Of a stretch of 12,325 nt of DNA, positions 1 through 7,081 are shown piece after piece. Below the pieces are notes generated by a model, which saw nothing but the letters and a program-made list of their open reading frames with translations, was not told where the DNA came from and did no database searches. Origin of the DNA: an uncultured Erysipelotrichaceae bacterium (GTDB taxonomy: Bacteria > Bacillota_I > Bacilli_A > Erysipelotrichales > Erysipelotrichaceae); the NCBI GenBank assembly GCA_902795905.1, contig CADBMY010000267.1, positions 1-12,325 on the forward strand, in the 5' to 3' direction. A program made the position numbers and the translations under genes. Each line of letters opens with the position of its first letter. Within the stretch, counting starts at the first letter, position 1.

Positions 1-761
1 ATCTTATCAGTAATCTGTTCTATCGGCTTGACACCGTCGATCTCCATGGATCTGAATTTCCAGATCGTATTCCATAATGTGACCATCGGCAGGGAATTGT
101 AGTTGCCTAATGCACACAGGCTTTCCAGTCCCCAGCGGGTGATCGTAAAACCTGTCAGCTTTTTGGCAGGGCCTTCAAGATAGACAAGTCCTCCCGAGAA
201 TACCAGCTGGAAGATCGCCATGAACGGCATTACCGTCATTGCTGTTGTTGTATTCTTTACAAGACAGGATATCGCAAGTGAGATCATATCTGCTGCATAG
301 GTGACAAGGAACAGGGAGATGCCCAGATCGATATAGAAGTTTCCGGTGATCAGGCTGTCTTTGGGGAAACTGATACCGGCAAAACTGGAGATCGTGATCA
401 GAATGATCGTCTGCATTGCACACAGCAGCATCTGATAGATCATATGGGCTGCGATATAGGAACTGATGTGAAGTCCCGAACGGTGTTCACGCTTGATGAT
501 CGGTCTTTCTCTGCATACCGACTGGATCGAGTTGAAAAACCCGTTCCAGATACATACACAGACAAGGGCGAAACAGCCGCTGAGAGTGCCTTCCTGCGTA
601 ACATAGATATTATTACCGACAGCGAAGGTAACAAGACCGGCGATCAACGCGGACATCGGCAGTACTTTCCAGTCATTCTGATAGACAAACATACGCAGCA
701 GTTTACCAAGGCATATACCTGTCTGGCTGATCCTTCCGCGGTAGCGCATAGTTTCAGACAT
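1..761 (-). CDS. ABC-2/ABCG-type transporter permease (partial, C-terminus off window)
   Basis: Membrane subunit of an ABC exporter, presumably driven by the ATPase encoded just upstream. Translating the minus strand from an ATG at 761 gives 253 intact codons that continue past base 1. Hydrophobic segments lie near residues 35-50, 60-76, 110-130, 145-168 and 175-195. A CRERPIIKREHRSG stretch at about 83-96 matches the conserved ERxxxxRE element that follows TM2 in ABCG-family permeases. The start overlaps the end of the ATPase gene by 8 nt (the ATPase stop is at 754-756), which indicates translational coupling in one operon. A purine-rich AGAGG lies about 10 nt upstream of the ATG. The family is seen from the motif and hydrophobic pattern; the substrate cannot be read from the sequence. 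A later ATG (residue 5) is an alternative start. Confidence 0.85.
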   Translation of the reverse strand, partial: MSETMRYRGRISQTGICLGKLLRMFVYQNDWKVLPMSALIAGLVTFAVGNNIYVTQEGTLSGCFALVCVCIWNGFFNSIQSVCRERPIIKREHRSGLHISSYIAAHMIYQMLLCAMQTIILITISSFAGISFPKDSLITGNFYIDLGISLFLVTYAADMISLAISCLVKNTTTAMTVMPFMAIFQLVFSGGLVYLEGPAKKLTGFTITRWGLESLCALGNYNSLPMVTLWNTIWKFRSMEIDGVKPIEQITDK

Positions 762-2097
762 TTTCTTCTGCCTCTCTTTCTGCTCTCAGAGCTGCATATT
801 TCTGGATAAACTCATCGGCTCTTCCTTCACCGCCTTCATCTTTTCGGTTTACACACATGACGATCTGTTCCATGGTCGGCTTGTTGAAGAAGGCTCTGGC
901 GTCATCAGGGGTGCCGTAGAAGGCCAGTCTGCCTACACGGCCGGAATCTCTGGCCAGAACGATTACTTTATCGAAGAGATCGGCTACACGGTCAGGTGTA
1001 TGTGTAATTGTAATGACGATCTTGCCGGTATCAGCTACCTGACGCAGTTTTTCGAATAATTCTCTGGCAATGACTCCGTCAAGTCCGGAATCCGGTTCAT
1101 CAAGAACAAAGAGTTCGGGATCACTGATCAGCTCCATGCCGATCGAGATACGTTTTTTCTGACCGCCGGATTTCTTTGAGACAAGTCCGCTCTTACCGCC
1201 GGAAAGTCCCAGCATTTCGATCACATCCGTGATCCTGGCATGAGATTCGGAACTGCTCATTGTCGTCGGCAGGCGAAGCTTTGCGGCATCTTTCAGCGTA
1301 TTGACTACCGTGTCATTCTGGCGCAGCAGATCCTGCTGAGGAACAAAACCGATACGGTATTTCATCTGGTTATAATTCTCATAGATATCTTCACCGTTCA
1401 GTTTGACGCGGGCATCTGCCTTTTCGTAGCCGATGATGGCATTCACCAGCGTTGTCTTGCCGGAACCGGAACCGCCCAGCAGAAGCACGAGAGATCCGTT
1501 GGGGATCTTCAGATTGATATCCTTGAGCAGATATCTCTTTTTCAGGAAATCTCTGACTGTCCGCTGTCTCAGATGAACAACAAGCCCGTCATCTTCATCG
1601 TCATCGTCCTCATCATAGAAGAGAATGTCAGCAGGGGCAGTACCAGCCAGCAGTTCATCATCAGCAGTCCGGCCGAGATTCACCGGCACAAACCTGGGAC
1701 TGAAGCCCCAGATCAGGGCAGCCAGCCACGGCAGCAGTCCCCAGAGCAATACCCAGGCATTGCTGACAGCAAATGTTTTGGCAAGACCAATGATGACACG
1801 CATCTTATAAATGATCATGATCAGTCCGAATACCAGCATGATCAAAGTGAGGAAGTATTTGATGTCTTCACTCAGCGGGGCAAGATCATATACAGCATTC
1901 AGAAGGTAAGTAGGCACTTCAAAACGCAGCACATTGCGGCCGTCCCGTTCTCTGCCGGCAACTTCGGACAGCTTGTAATAACGTACACCCGGAAGAAGTG
2001 CCCACCAGCCTTTTTCGCCGCATTTGACGAGGATCTTCCATATGCCTGCAGCTGTCAGAAACCATGTTACAGTTTGATAAATCAGTATCAGATCCAT
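754..2097 (-). CDS. ABC transporter ATPase (ABCG-like) with N-terminal membrane domain
   Basis: Nucleotide-binding subunit of an ABCG-like exporter, fused to a membrane domain (447 aa). Residues 1-135 hold about three hydrophobic segments (3-23, 79-97, 113-133) around a GEKGWWALLPGVRYYKL motif typical of DUF5684-type small membrane domains. A very acidic linker follows (DEDDDDEDD, about 162-170). The ATPase domain then shows Walker A GGSGSGKTT at 208-216 (Lys214), a Q-loop in FVPQQD, a signature KSGGQ at 309-313, Walker B LDEP with Glu334, a D-loop SGLD and the switch His366. All catalytic residues are present, so it should hydrolyse ATP. The start was set at 2097: an AAAGG sits 7 nt upstream, and a promoter candidate lies between this ATG and a longer in-frame ATG at 2163 that lacks a ribosome site. 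The gene overlaps the permease by 8 nt. Confidence 0.9.
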   Translation of the reverse strand: MDLILIYQTVTWFLTAAGIWKILVKCGEKGWWALLPGVRYYKLSEVAGRERDGRNVLRFEVPTYLLNAVYDLAPLSEDIKYFLTLIMLVFGLIMIIYKMRVIIGLAKTFAVSNAWVLLWGLLPWLAALIWGFSPRFVPVNLGRTADDELLAGTAPADILFYDEDDDDEDDGLVVHLRQRTVRDFLKKRYLLKDINLKIPNGSLVLLLGGSGSGKTTLVNAIIGYEKADARVKLNGEDIYENYNQMKYRIGFVPQQDLLRQNDTVVNTLKDAAKLRLPTTMSSSESHARITDVIEMLGLSGGKSGLVSKKSGGQKKRISIGMELISDPELFVLDEPDSGLDGVIARELFEKLRQVADTGKIVITITHTPDRVADLFDKVIVLARDSGRVGRLAFYGTPDDARAFFNKPTMEQIVMCVNRKDEGGEGRADEFIQKYAALRAEREAEENV

Positions 2098-2104
2098 ATT
2101 TTTA

Positions 2105-2109
2105 CCTTT
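2105..2109 (-). promoter_or_regulatory. Ribosome binding site deciding the ABC ATPase start
   Basis: AAAGG on the minus strand, 7 nt upstream of the ATG at 2097. The alternative upstream ATG at 2163 has only AT-rich sequence before it, so this site favours the shorter protein. Confidence 0.6.
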
Positions 2110-2142
2110 ATCGTGATAAATCACCGCTAGCACTATTATAAG

Positions 2143-2170
2143 TTTATAAAGGTAAATCCGCATTATTCAA
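2143..2170 (-). promoter_or_regulatory. Candidate sigma-A promoter for the ABC operon
   Basis: On the minus strand a TTGAAT (-35, bases 2165-2170) and a TATAAA (-10, bases 2143-2148) are separated by 16 nt. Transcription would start near 2136, giving a leader of about 40 nt before the ATG at 2097. A perfect TATAAT follows at 2135-2140 but lacks a good -35 at the right distance. An ATTCA/TGAAT inverted pair (2170-2181) abuts the -35 and could be an operator, but it is short. Confidence 0.45.
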
Positions 2171-2264
2171 TTCAAATGAATAAGAAGAATTATGTATGTA
2201 CCACTGGTTTTTTGTTAATATATTTTAGTGAGGACAGAAGCCTGTTTTCATAGTAAACAAGTAT

Positions 2265-5200
2265 ATGACCGTAAAAGAAAAAGAACAGCACGAAAAGATC
2301 CGCAGAAAAGCAAATGCATACTTTTTCGCAAAAGTTATTATCAATGCTTTTCTTGTTTTTCTTGGTGCTGTTCTAATTGCCGGTTTTCTGAGAAGCATGC
2401 AGCATTACGCTTCTCTCTACAGACAGCAGGAGAACAGTAGCAAGGCTCTTTCGGAAGCTATCGAGACCCTGAAAAATAATACCGAAGATGCCAAAGACCT
2501 GGAACTGATCTTCCATGACAGCAATCAGGATATGCTGGATGATCTGAATGCTCTGATCAGCGGCGGTATGTTTGAATTCCTCAAAGATACCGATGTGCAG
2601 GGAAGATCTGACGTCTTTGCGGACATCGTCAGCCGTTCCGGTGTAGATTATCTGTTTATCCTGGATGATCAGGGAAGAGTCATCCTTTCGCCGACCGCTG
2701 AATTCTTTAATATTGATCCGGTCGAGTACGGACTGGTGAGCCGGGATGATATCCGTCAGCTGCAGCAGGGGACAAAGGACTCCGCCGGCAGTATCAAGCC
2801 TGTTCTTGTCAGGAACCAGTACGGTGTTTACTACTTCTACTCTGTAAAAAGAGACTACGAAGGGATGAACATTTACCTGGTGCTTGGGGCCGATGCTTCT
2901 TTGCTGGAACTGCAGATATCTTCACTGAATGATCTGTCTGTCGTACTCAGCAAATCCGCGATCGGCAATGAAGGGTTCATGTTTGCAGTTGACCGTTCAG
3001 ATAATTCTTTCCTGTATTACAATGCGGGGGGTATTGATCTGAAGGGAACAAGTGCCATCGATGCCGGTCTCAGTCCGGAAGCCCTGGAAGACGGATACAG
3101 CGGTCTGCAGGTGATCAACGGTGTACGGTATTACTGTGTATCCAGAACTTACGGTCTGCGTACGGTCATCTGCGCGGTTGCCGATACTGTAGTGATTTAT
3201 GCCAATGATAAATATGTACTGTTCTGGTCGATCACCGGCTTTGTACTGATTATGCTGCTGTGTCTTGCCTTTGGTGTCATCGTACGCAATGACTTTATCC
3301 GCAGAGCTGTAGATACCGATAAATTTATTATCCACCGCAAAAACGGAGATAATATCATCTTTGATAAATCGATCTTCAGGAGGGTATTCCCGCTGATGTT
3401 ATGCGGTGTCTTCCTGATCTTTTCGATTTCTTTCTATACCCAGACACTGCTGGAGATATCCCAGAGTATTGATGATTCCGTAACTGCTCTTGATGAAGTA
3501 ACAAACAGATACCAGGAAAGCACCAAAAACAGAGAGATCATCCGCACGTATTTCAACGACCGGTTCCTGTCTAAGGCAAAACTGATCTCCTATCTTGTCA
3601 ATGTAGCTCCTGATGTTCTGAATACAGAAACAGAACGTGTCTATACGTATTACGGCGAAGACGGAACGAAGAGATATATCCTGGATGATGAGGATAATCC
3701 ACTGCGTTCGGTTTCTTCCAGTGCGATCCTGCAGGCACTTTGTGACTCCAACGATCTGGACTCTGTATATGTCTACAATGAAGACGGCAGAACGATTGCC
3801 ACAAATACGCCGAACTGGTTCTTTACGATCAGTCATGATCCTGAAAACCAGTCCTATCCGTTCCTGGAAGTCATTGACGGAAAGATAGATTCCTACATTC
3901 AGGAAGCCATGCTGGATGAGATGGGGCAGGACAGCCAGTACATCGGTGTCATGCTGGATTACTATACAACGCTGGATGCTGACGGCAATACCCTGTATGT
4001 ACCGCACTACGTCTATGAGAACTATCTTCCGGATACCGAAAGCTTATATACATCACCGATCCATAAGCACCGTTCGATGGTACAGATCGGTCTCAAGAAA
4101 GATATTACCGACAGGCTGATGGCTTCTACGGATGCCGGCAGTATTCTTTCTTCCGATATGTTAAGCGGCGGCTTCATCGTCATGTTTGATACTACCGAAG
4201 ACCATATATGTCTGTATTCACCGGTAGAGTCCAGCATCGGCAGAGCAGCTGCCGATATTGGCGTCTCCGCAAAAGCATTCGGTACCGGAGATTACTATGG
4301 CTTTACCAAAGTGAACGGAGTAGACTACTTCCAGTACTTCCGTTACCTTGAAGGCTATTACATCGGTACGGCAATTCCCGAAGACCAGATGTACAGAGCC
4401 CGTCTGCCGATTGCTTCGATCACGGCACTGACCAGTCTGATCCTGATCCTGATCCTGATTCTGACAGTTACTCTGACAACAGATGAAGAAGAATATCTGT
4501 ATGCAACGATGAGTGAATCAGATGCCACTAATTCTCTGGATTCAGCTATCTTCAATATACTGCTGCCATCGGGTAAAAATACATCTACGGTCAAGGCAGC
4601 TGCCCGCTGGGACAACCGCCGGCTTCCCTGGGGTGAACGCAGTCCCGAACAGAAGCTTCTGTTGCTGATGAGCATCGTCGGTGCCATCATGCTGTTCTAC
4701 GTGATCATCGCCGTGATCGGTGTTGACCGCTTCTTTGAGGAAGGTTCCATCATTCAGTATATTCTGCGCGGTGAATGGGACCGCGGCATGAACATCTTTG
4801 CCTTCAGTGCCTGTGCTCTGGTACTGATCATGACCAGTGTTGCCGTAACGATATTCAGGCTCGTTGTGCGTCTTATTACAACATTGCTTGGTGCCAGAGG
4901 TGAAACGATTGCCCATCTGCTTCTCTCGGTCGTTAAATACGGCGGTACGCTCGGTGCTTTCTTCTACTGTCTGTATCTTATCGGCATGGATGCGCATAAC
5001 CTGCTTGCCAGTGCCGGTGTGCTGTCACTTGTCATCGGTCTTGGCGCCCAGAGTCTGATCAAGGATATCATTGCCGGTATCTTCATCGTCTTTGAAGGTG
5101 AATTCAGAGTCGGTGATATCGTGACGATCGGCGGTTACCGCGGTACGGTCATGGATATCGGTCTGCGTACGACCAAGATCCAGAGTCCTGACGGCAATAT

Positions 5201-5627
5201 CAAGATCTACAATAACAGTGAGATCTCCGGTGTCCTGAACATGACCAAGGAAGCTTCTGTCGCATCAACGACGATCAGTATTGAATACGGACAGGATATC
5301 GACTATGTCGAAGCTGTGCTCAACCGTGAACTGCCGCTGCTCAGGGAACATAATGATAAGATTCTTGACGGTCCTACATATCTTGGTGTTTCAAAGCTTG
5401 GCGAGAGCGGGGTCGATGTGCTGATCATCTGCAAATGCTTTGAAAAGGATATCCGCGGTGTCAGCCGGTATCTGAACGCAGAAGTGCTGAAGATCTTCTA
5501 CAGAAACGATATTAATGTTCCGTTCCCGAATGTAACGATATCTCAGTTTGATATGACCGGCAGGAAGACGATGGCAGATTTTGAGAAAGAGGAACAGGAA
5601 AAAGAAACAAGGAAAGAAGGCAGTTAA
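2265..5627 (+). CDS. MscS-family mechanosensitive channel with two tandem Cache-like sensor modules
   Basis: Integral membrane channel of the small-conductance mechanosensitive family, 1120 aa against roughly 290 for minimal MscS. Order seen: TM1 about 19-42; extracytoplasmic module 1 about 43-315; TM2 317-341; short cytoplasmic linker; TM3 375-395; extracytoplasmic module 2 about 398-712; TM4 716-737; linker; TM5 799-819; TM6 843-863; TM7 889-907; and the pore helix about 913-935 containing IGLGAQS. The MscS beta domain follows (FRVGDIVTIGGYRGTV, then PDGNIKIYNNSEI at about 975-987), then the alpha/beta vestibule and a charged tail. Both outer modules share a GF(M/I)-type strand and a YxG...NGVxY(Y/F) strand, as in Cache domains. 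The ATG at 2265 is the first start after an in-frame stop, but no clear Shine-Dalgarno precedes it. It is divergent from the ABC operon. The ligand is unknown. Confidence 0.9.
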   Translation: MTVKEKEQHEKIRRKANAYFFAKVIINAFLVFLGAVLIAGFLRSMQHYASLYRQQENSSKALSEAIETLKNNTEDAKDLELIFHDSNQDMLDDLNALISGGMFEFLKDTDVQGRSDVFADIVSRSGVDYLFILDDQGRVILSPTAEFFNIDPVEYGLVSRDDIRQLQQGTKDSAGSIKPVLVRNQYGVYYFYSVKRDYEGMNIYLVLGADASLLELQISSLNDLSVVLSKSAIGNEGFMFAVDRSDNSFLYYNAGGIDLKGTSAIDAGLSPEALEDGYSGLQVINGVRYYCVSRTYGLRTVICAVADTVVIYANDKYVLFWSITGFVLIMLLCLAFGVIVRNDFIRRAVDTDKFIIHRKNGDNIIFDKSIFRRVFPLMLCGVFLIFSISFYTQTLLEISQSIDDSVTALDEVTNRYQESTKNREIIRTYFNDRFLSKAKLISYLVNVAPDVLNTETERVYTYYGEDGTKRYILDDEDNPLRSVSSSAILQALCDSNDLDSVYVYNEDGRTIATNTPNWFFTISHDPENQSYPFLEVIDGKIDSYIQEAMLDEMGQDSQYIGVMLDYYTTLDADGNTLYVPHYVYENYLPDTESLYTSPIHKHRSMVQIGLKKDITDRLMASTDAGSILSSDMLSGGFIVMFDTTEDHICLYSPVESSIGRAAADIGVSAKAFGTGDYYGFTKVNGVDYFQYFRYLEGYYIGTAIPEDQMYRARLPIASITALTSLILILILILTVTLTTDEEEYLYATMSESDATNSLDSAIFNILLPSGKNTSTVKAAARWDNRRLPWGERSPEQKLLLLMSIVGAIMLFYVIIAVIGVDRFFEEGSIIQYILRGEWDRGMNIFAFSACALVLIMTSVAVTIFRLVVRLITTLLGARGETIAHLLLSVVKYGGTLGAFFYCLYLIGMDAHNLLASAGVLSLVIGLGAQSLIKDIIAGIFIVFEGEFRVGDIVTIGGYRGTVMDIGLRTTKIQSPDGNIKIYNNSEISGVLNMTKEASVASTTISIEYGQDIDYVEAVLNRELPLLREHNDKILDGPTYLGVSKLGESGVDVLIICKCFEKDIRGVSRYLNAEVLKIFYRNDINVPFPNVTISQFDMTGRKTMADFEKEEQEKETRKEGS
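4437..4460 (+). repeat. Four tandem CTGATC hexamers inside a TM helix
   Basis: Three exact CTGATC units followed by CTGATT. They are in frame and encode alternating Leu-Ile (residues 725-732) in the membrane helix after the second sensor module. The six-base unit means slippage would lengthen or shorten the helix by two residues without a frameshift. Confidence 0.85.
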
Positions 5628-5648
5628 CAGCTTCTTTATTGATGATAA

Positions 5649-5677
5649 ATCCTGCAGATCATACAGGTCTGCAGGAT
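5649..5677 (+). terminator. Stem-loop between the MscS and hydrolase genes (weak terminator or processing site)
   Basis: A perfect 10-bp stem (ATCCTGCAGA / TCTGCAGGAT) encloses a 9-nt loop, 21 nt after the channel stop codon. It is followed by GCTTTAT rather than a run of T, so it is a poor intrinsic terminator as read. It may attenuate transcription into the hydrolase gene or stabilise the channel mRNA 3' end. Confidence 0.5.
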
Positions 5678-5698
5678 GCTTTATACTGAAGACATATT

Positions 5699-5704
5699 GG
5701 AGGG
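5699..5704 (+). promoter_or_regulatory. Ribosome binding site deciding the hydrolase start
   Basis: GGAGGG ends 4 nt before the ATG at 5709. An in-frame ATG at 5676 lies inside the stem-loop and has no ribosome site, so 5709 is preferred. Confidence 0.8.
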
Positions 5705-5708
5705 AAAT

Positions 5709-6599
5709 ATGAAAACGACGATCAAACCGGAGAAGATCCATAAACATGTTTATCTGAATCAGGGTATCATCTATGACCGTAAATATACGAAGGCGGGGGA
5801 ACTGCGGGATCTGCACATATCCTTACTGACGACTGTCGGAAGAAGGAATGCGGATGCGGAAGCACAGCCCTGCATGGTCTGGGTATGCGGCGGTGCCTGG
5901 CGCGGCGGACGGGAGAGAGCAGCGGAAATGCTGCCGGAGCTGACTTATCTTGCCGAAGCAGGGATCATCATTGCGGCTGTTGAATACAGGATCCTCGGTG
6001 AGGCTGTTTTCCCGGCGCAGATCGAAGATGTGCTGACAGCTGTCAGATACCTGCGTACAAATGCAGAGAAGTATCATATCGATCCCGAACGCATTGGTAT
6101 CATGGGTTCTTCGGCCGGCGGACATCTGACGATCCTGGCTGCGAATAACGACGGGCAGTTTGATACGGAGATGTATAATACCGTCAGCAGTCACGTGAAA
6201 TGTGCTGTCGATATGTACGGTATTGCGGATATTGAAGCTGTCTACAGATTCAATATCAATGCCCTGAAAAACGGACAGCGCACCAGAACCAGAGATCCCT
6301 GGCATTTCCCCGAAAGCGAACTGCTTGGCGATCTTCCGGTCAATGTCCCGGCTGCTGCTAAGCGTGCAGGAGGCATCAACGGTATCAATGACCGTACGTG
6401 TCCTGTATTGATCCTGCATGGCAATGATGATCATGTCGTAAACATTGAACAGAGTGAGATGTACTATCAGGCCTTGAAAGATAACGGCAGAGATGTTACG
6501 TATTATGTACTGGATGGAGCAGATCATGGCTCCGATGAATTCTTCCAGACAGATGTACAGAAGATCATCCTGGATTATCTGAAGGATAAATTACTGTAA
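5709..6599 (+). CDS. Alpha/beta hydrolase (esterase/lipase, BD-FAE or acetylesterase-like)
   Basis: Cytoplasmic serine hydrolase of 296 aa, without a signal peptide, predicted to cleave an ester; the substrate is unknown. Visible elements: the oxyanion-hole region VCGGAWRGG at 59-67, the nucleophile elbow GSSAG at 133-137 with Ser135, the acid in HGNDDHVV (Asp241 by alignment to HGxxDxxV) and the base in GADHG (His273). The complete triad argues for an active enzyme. The usual HGG of the HSL/BD-FAE group reads CGG here, so the first His is Cys60. A long insert (about 175-225) between nucleophile and acid probably forms the cap. The gene lies 81 nt after the channel gene, past a stem-loop, and 14 nt before ruvX. 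It probably shares a transcript with ruvX, with no obvious functional link. Confidence 0.88.
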   Translation: MKTTIKPEKIHKHVYLNQGIIYDRKYTKAGELRDLHISLLTTVGRRNADAEAQPCMVWVCGGAWRGGRERAAEMLPELTYLAEAGIIIAAVEYRILGEAVFPAQIEDVLTAVRYLRTNAEKYHIDPERIGIMGSSAGGHLTILAANNDGQFDTEMYNTVSSHVKCAVDMYGIADIEAVYRFNINALKNGQRTRTRDPWHFPESELLGDLPVNVPAAAKRAGGINGINDRTCPVLILHGNDDHVVNIEQSEMYYQALKDNGRDVTYYVLDGADHGSDEFFQTDVQKIILDYLKDKLL

Positions 6600-6613
6600 A
6601 CGAAAGGAAAACA

Positions 6614-7036
6614 ATGAAATATATCAGTCTTGACCTTGGCAGTGTAACCTGCGGAATTGCAAAATCAGATACCGGATTTCTTGCACAGCCGGTCAAAACG
6701 ATACGTTTTCAGCCTGAGAATTATGACGAGGCGATCGACCGTATTCTGGAATATCTTGCGGCAGAGAAGCCTGATCTGATCGTGATGGGGTATCCGCTGC
6801 TTGAGAATGATGATGAAGGCCCGAGAGCTCAGCTCTCCAGAGAGATCGGAGAGATCATTGAAAAAGAGTCAGGAATCAAGGTCGTTCTGCAGGATGAACG
6901 GTATACGACCAGAGATTCCGAAGAATTTCTGATCCAGGCCAATGTCTCCCGAAAGAAACGCAAAAAGGTGATCGATCAGCAGGCAGCTGTCAGGATACTC
7001 GAGTATTATCTGGATAAGCAGAGAAACCGTCAGTAA
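6614..7036 (+). CDS. ruvX: Putative Holliday junction resolvase / pre-16S rRNA nuclease (RuvX/YqgF)
   Basis: RNase H-fold nuclease of 140 aa, the usual length for YqgF/RuvX proteins. The family is implicated in processing the 5' end of pre-16S rRNA and has been proposed as a Holliday junction resolvase. Motifs in order: SLDLGSVTCGIAKSD at 5-19 with Asp7, VMGYPL at 57-62, EGPRA at 68-72, the QDERYTT block at 93-99, and KKVIDQQAAVRILEYYL at 117-133 with Asp121. These give the expected acidic metal-binding set. The ATG at 6614 is preceded by AAAGGA. The gene ends just before a strong terminator. The first block (SVTCGIAKSD) differs slightly from the commoner DxRIGVAVSD but keeps the key residues. 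Confidence 0.9.
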   Translation: MKYISLDLGSVTCGIAKSDTGFLAQPVKTIRFQPENYDEAIDRILEYLAAEKPDLIVMGYPLLENDDEGPRAQLSREIGEIIEKESGIKVVLQDERYTTRDSEEFLIQANVSRKKRKKVIDQQAAVRILEYYLDKQRNRQ

Positions 7037-7049
7037 CAAGCATATGAAA

Positions 7050-7081
7050 AGGAACTCATAGTATTGAGTTCCTGTTTTTTT
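7050..7081. terminator. Strong hairpin terminator between convergent genes
   Basis: A 9-bp perfect stem (AGGAACTCA / TGAGTTCCT) with a 6-nt loop (TAGTAT), followed by G and seven T on the plus strand. The minus-strand reading also yields a short T run (CCTTTTCATA), so it may serve both convergent genes. The stop codon of the minus-strand hydrolase sits within the T-tract. Confidence 0.9.

Noticed and set aside
1240..2130. Long open frame (296 aa) on the plus strand opposite the ABC ATPase
   Set aside because: Its product has no recognisable motif and is rich in His/Gln/Cys as expected of an antisense shadow. The minus-strand frame carries all ABC ATPase motifs.
2171..2264. A clear promoter for the MscS channel gene in the divergent spacer
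   Set aside because: The spacer is AT-rich with several TATATT/TAATAT-like hexamers, but none has a fitting -35. I cannot assign one with support.
2228..2440. Small 70-aa open frame overlapping the start of the channel gene
   Set aside because: GTG start, Lys/Cys/Phe-rich product without similarity to anything I know, and out of frame with the hydrophobic TM1 of the channel.
4437..4460. CTGATC tandem repeat as an on/off phase-variation switch
   Set aside because: The unit is six bases, so slippage keeps the reading frame. Only subtle length changes are possible.
5683..5688. TATACT just after the stem-loop as a possible -10 for the hydrolase gene
   Set aside because: No acceptable -35 at 16-18 nt, and the predicted start would fall at the ribosome binding site, giving almost no leader.
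5823..6527. 234-aa minus-strand open frame within the alpha/beta hydrolase gene
   Set aside because: Shadow of a gene with a complete catalytic triad; no ribosome site and no recognisable protein.
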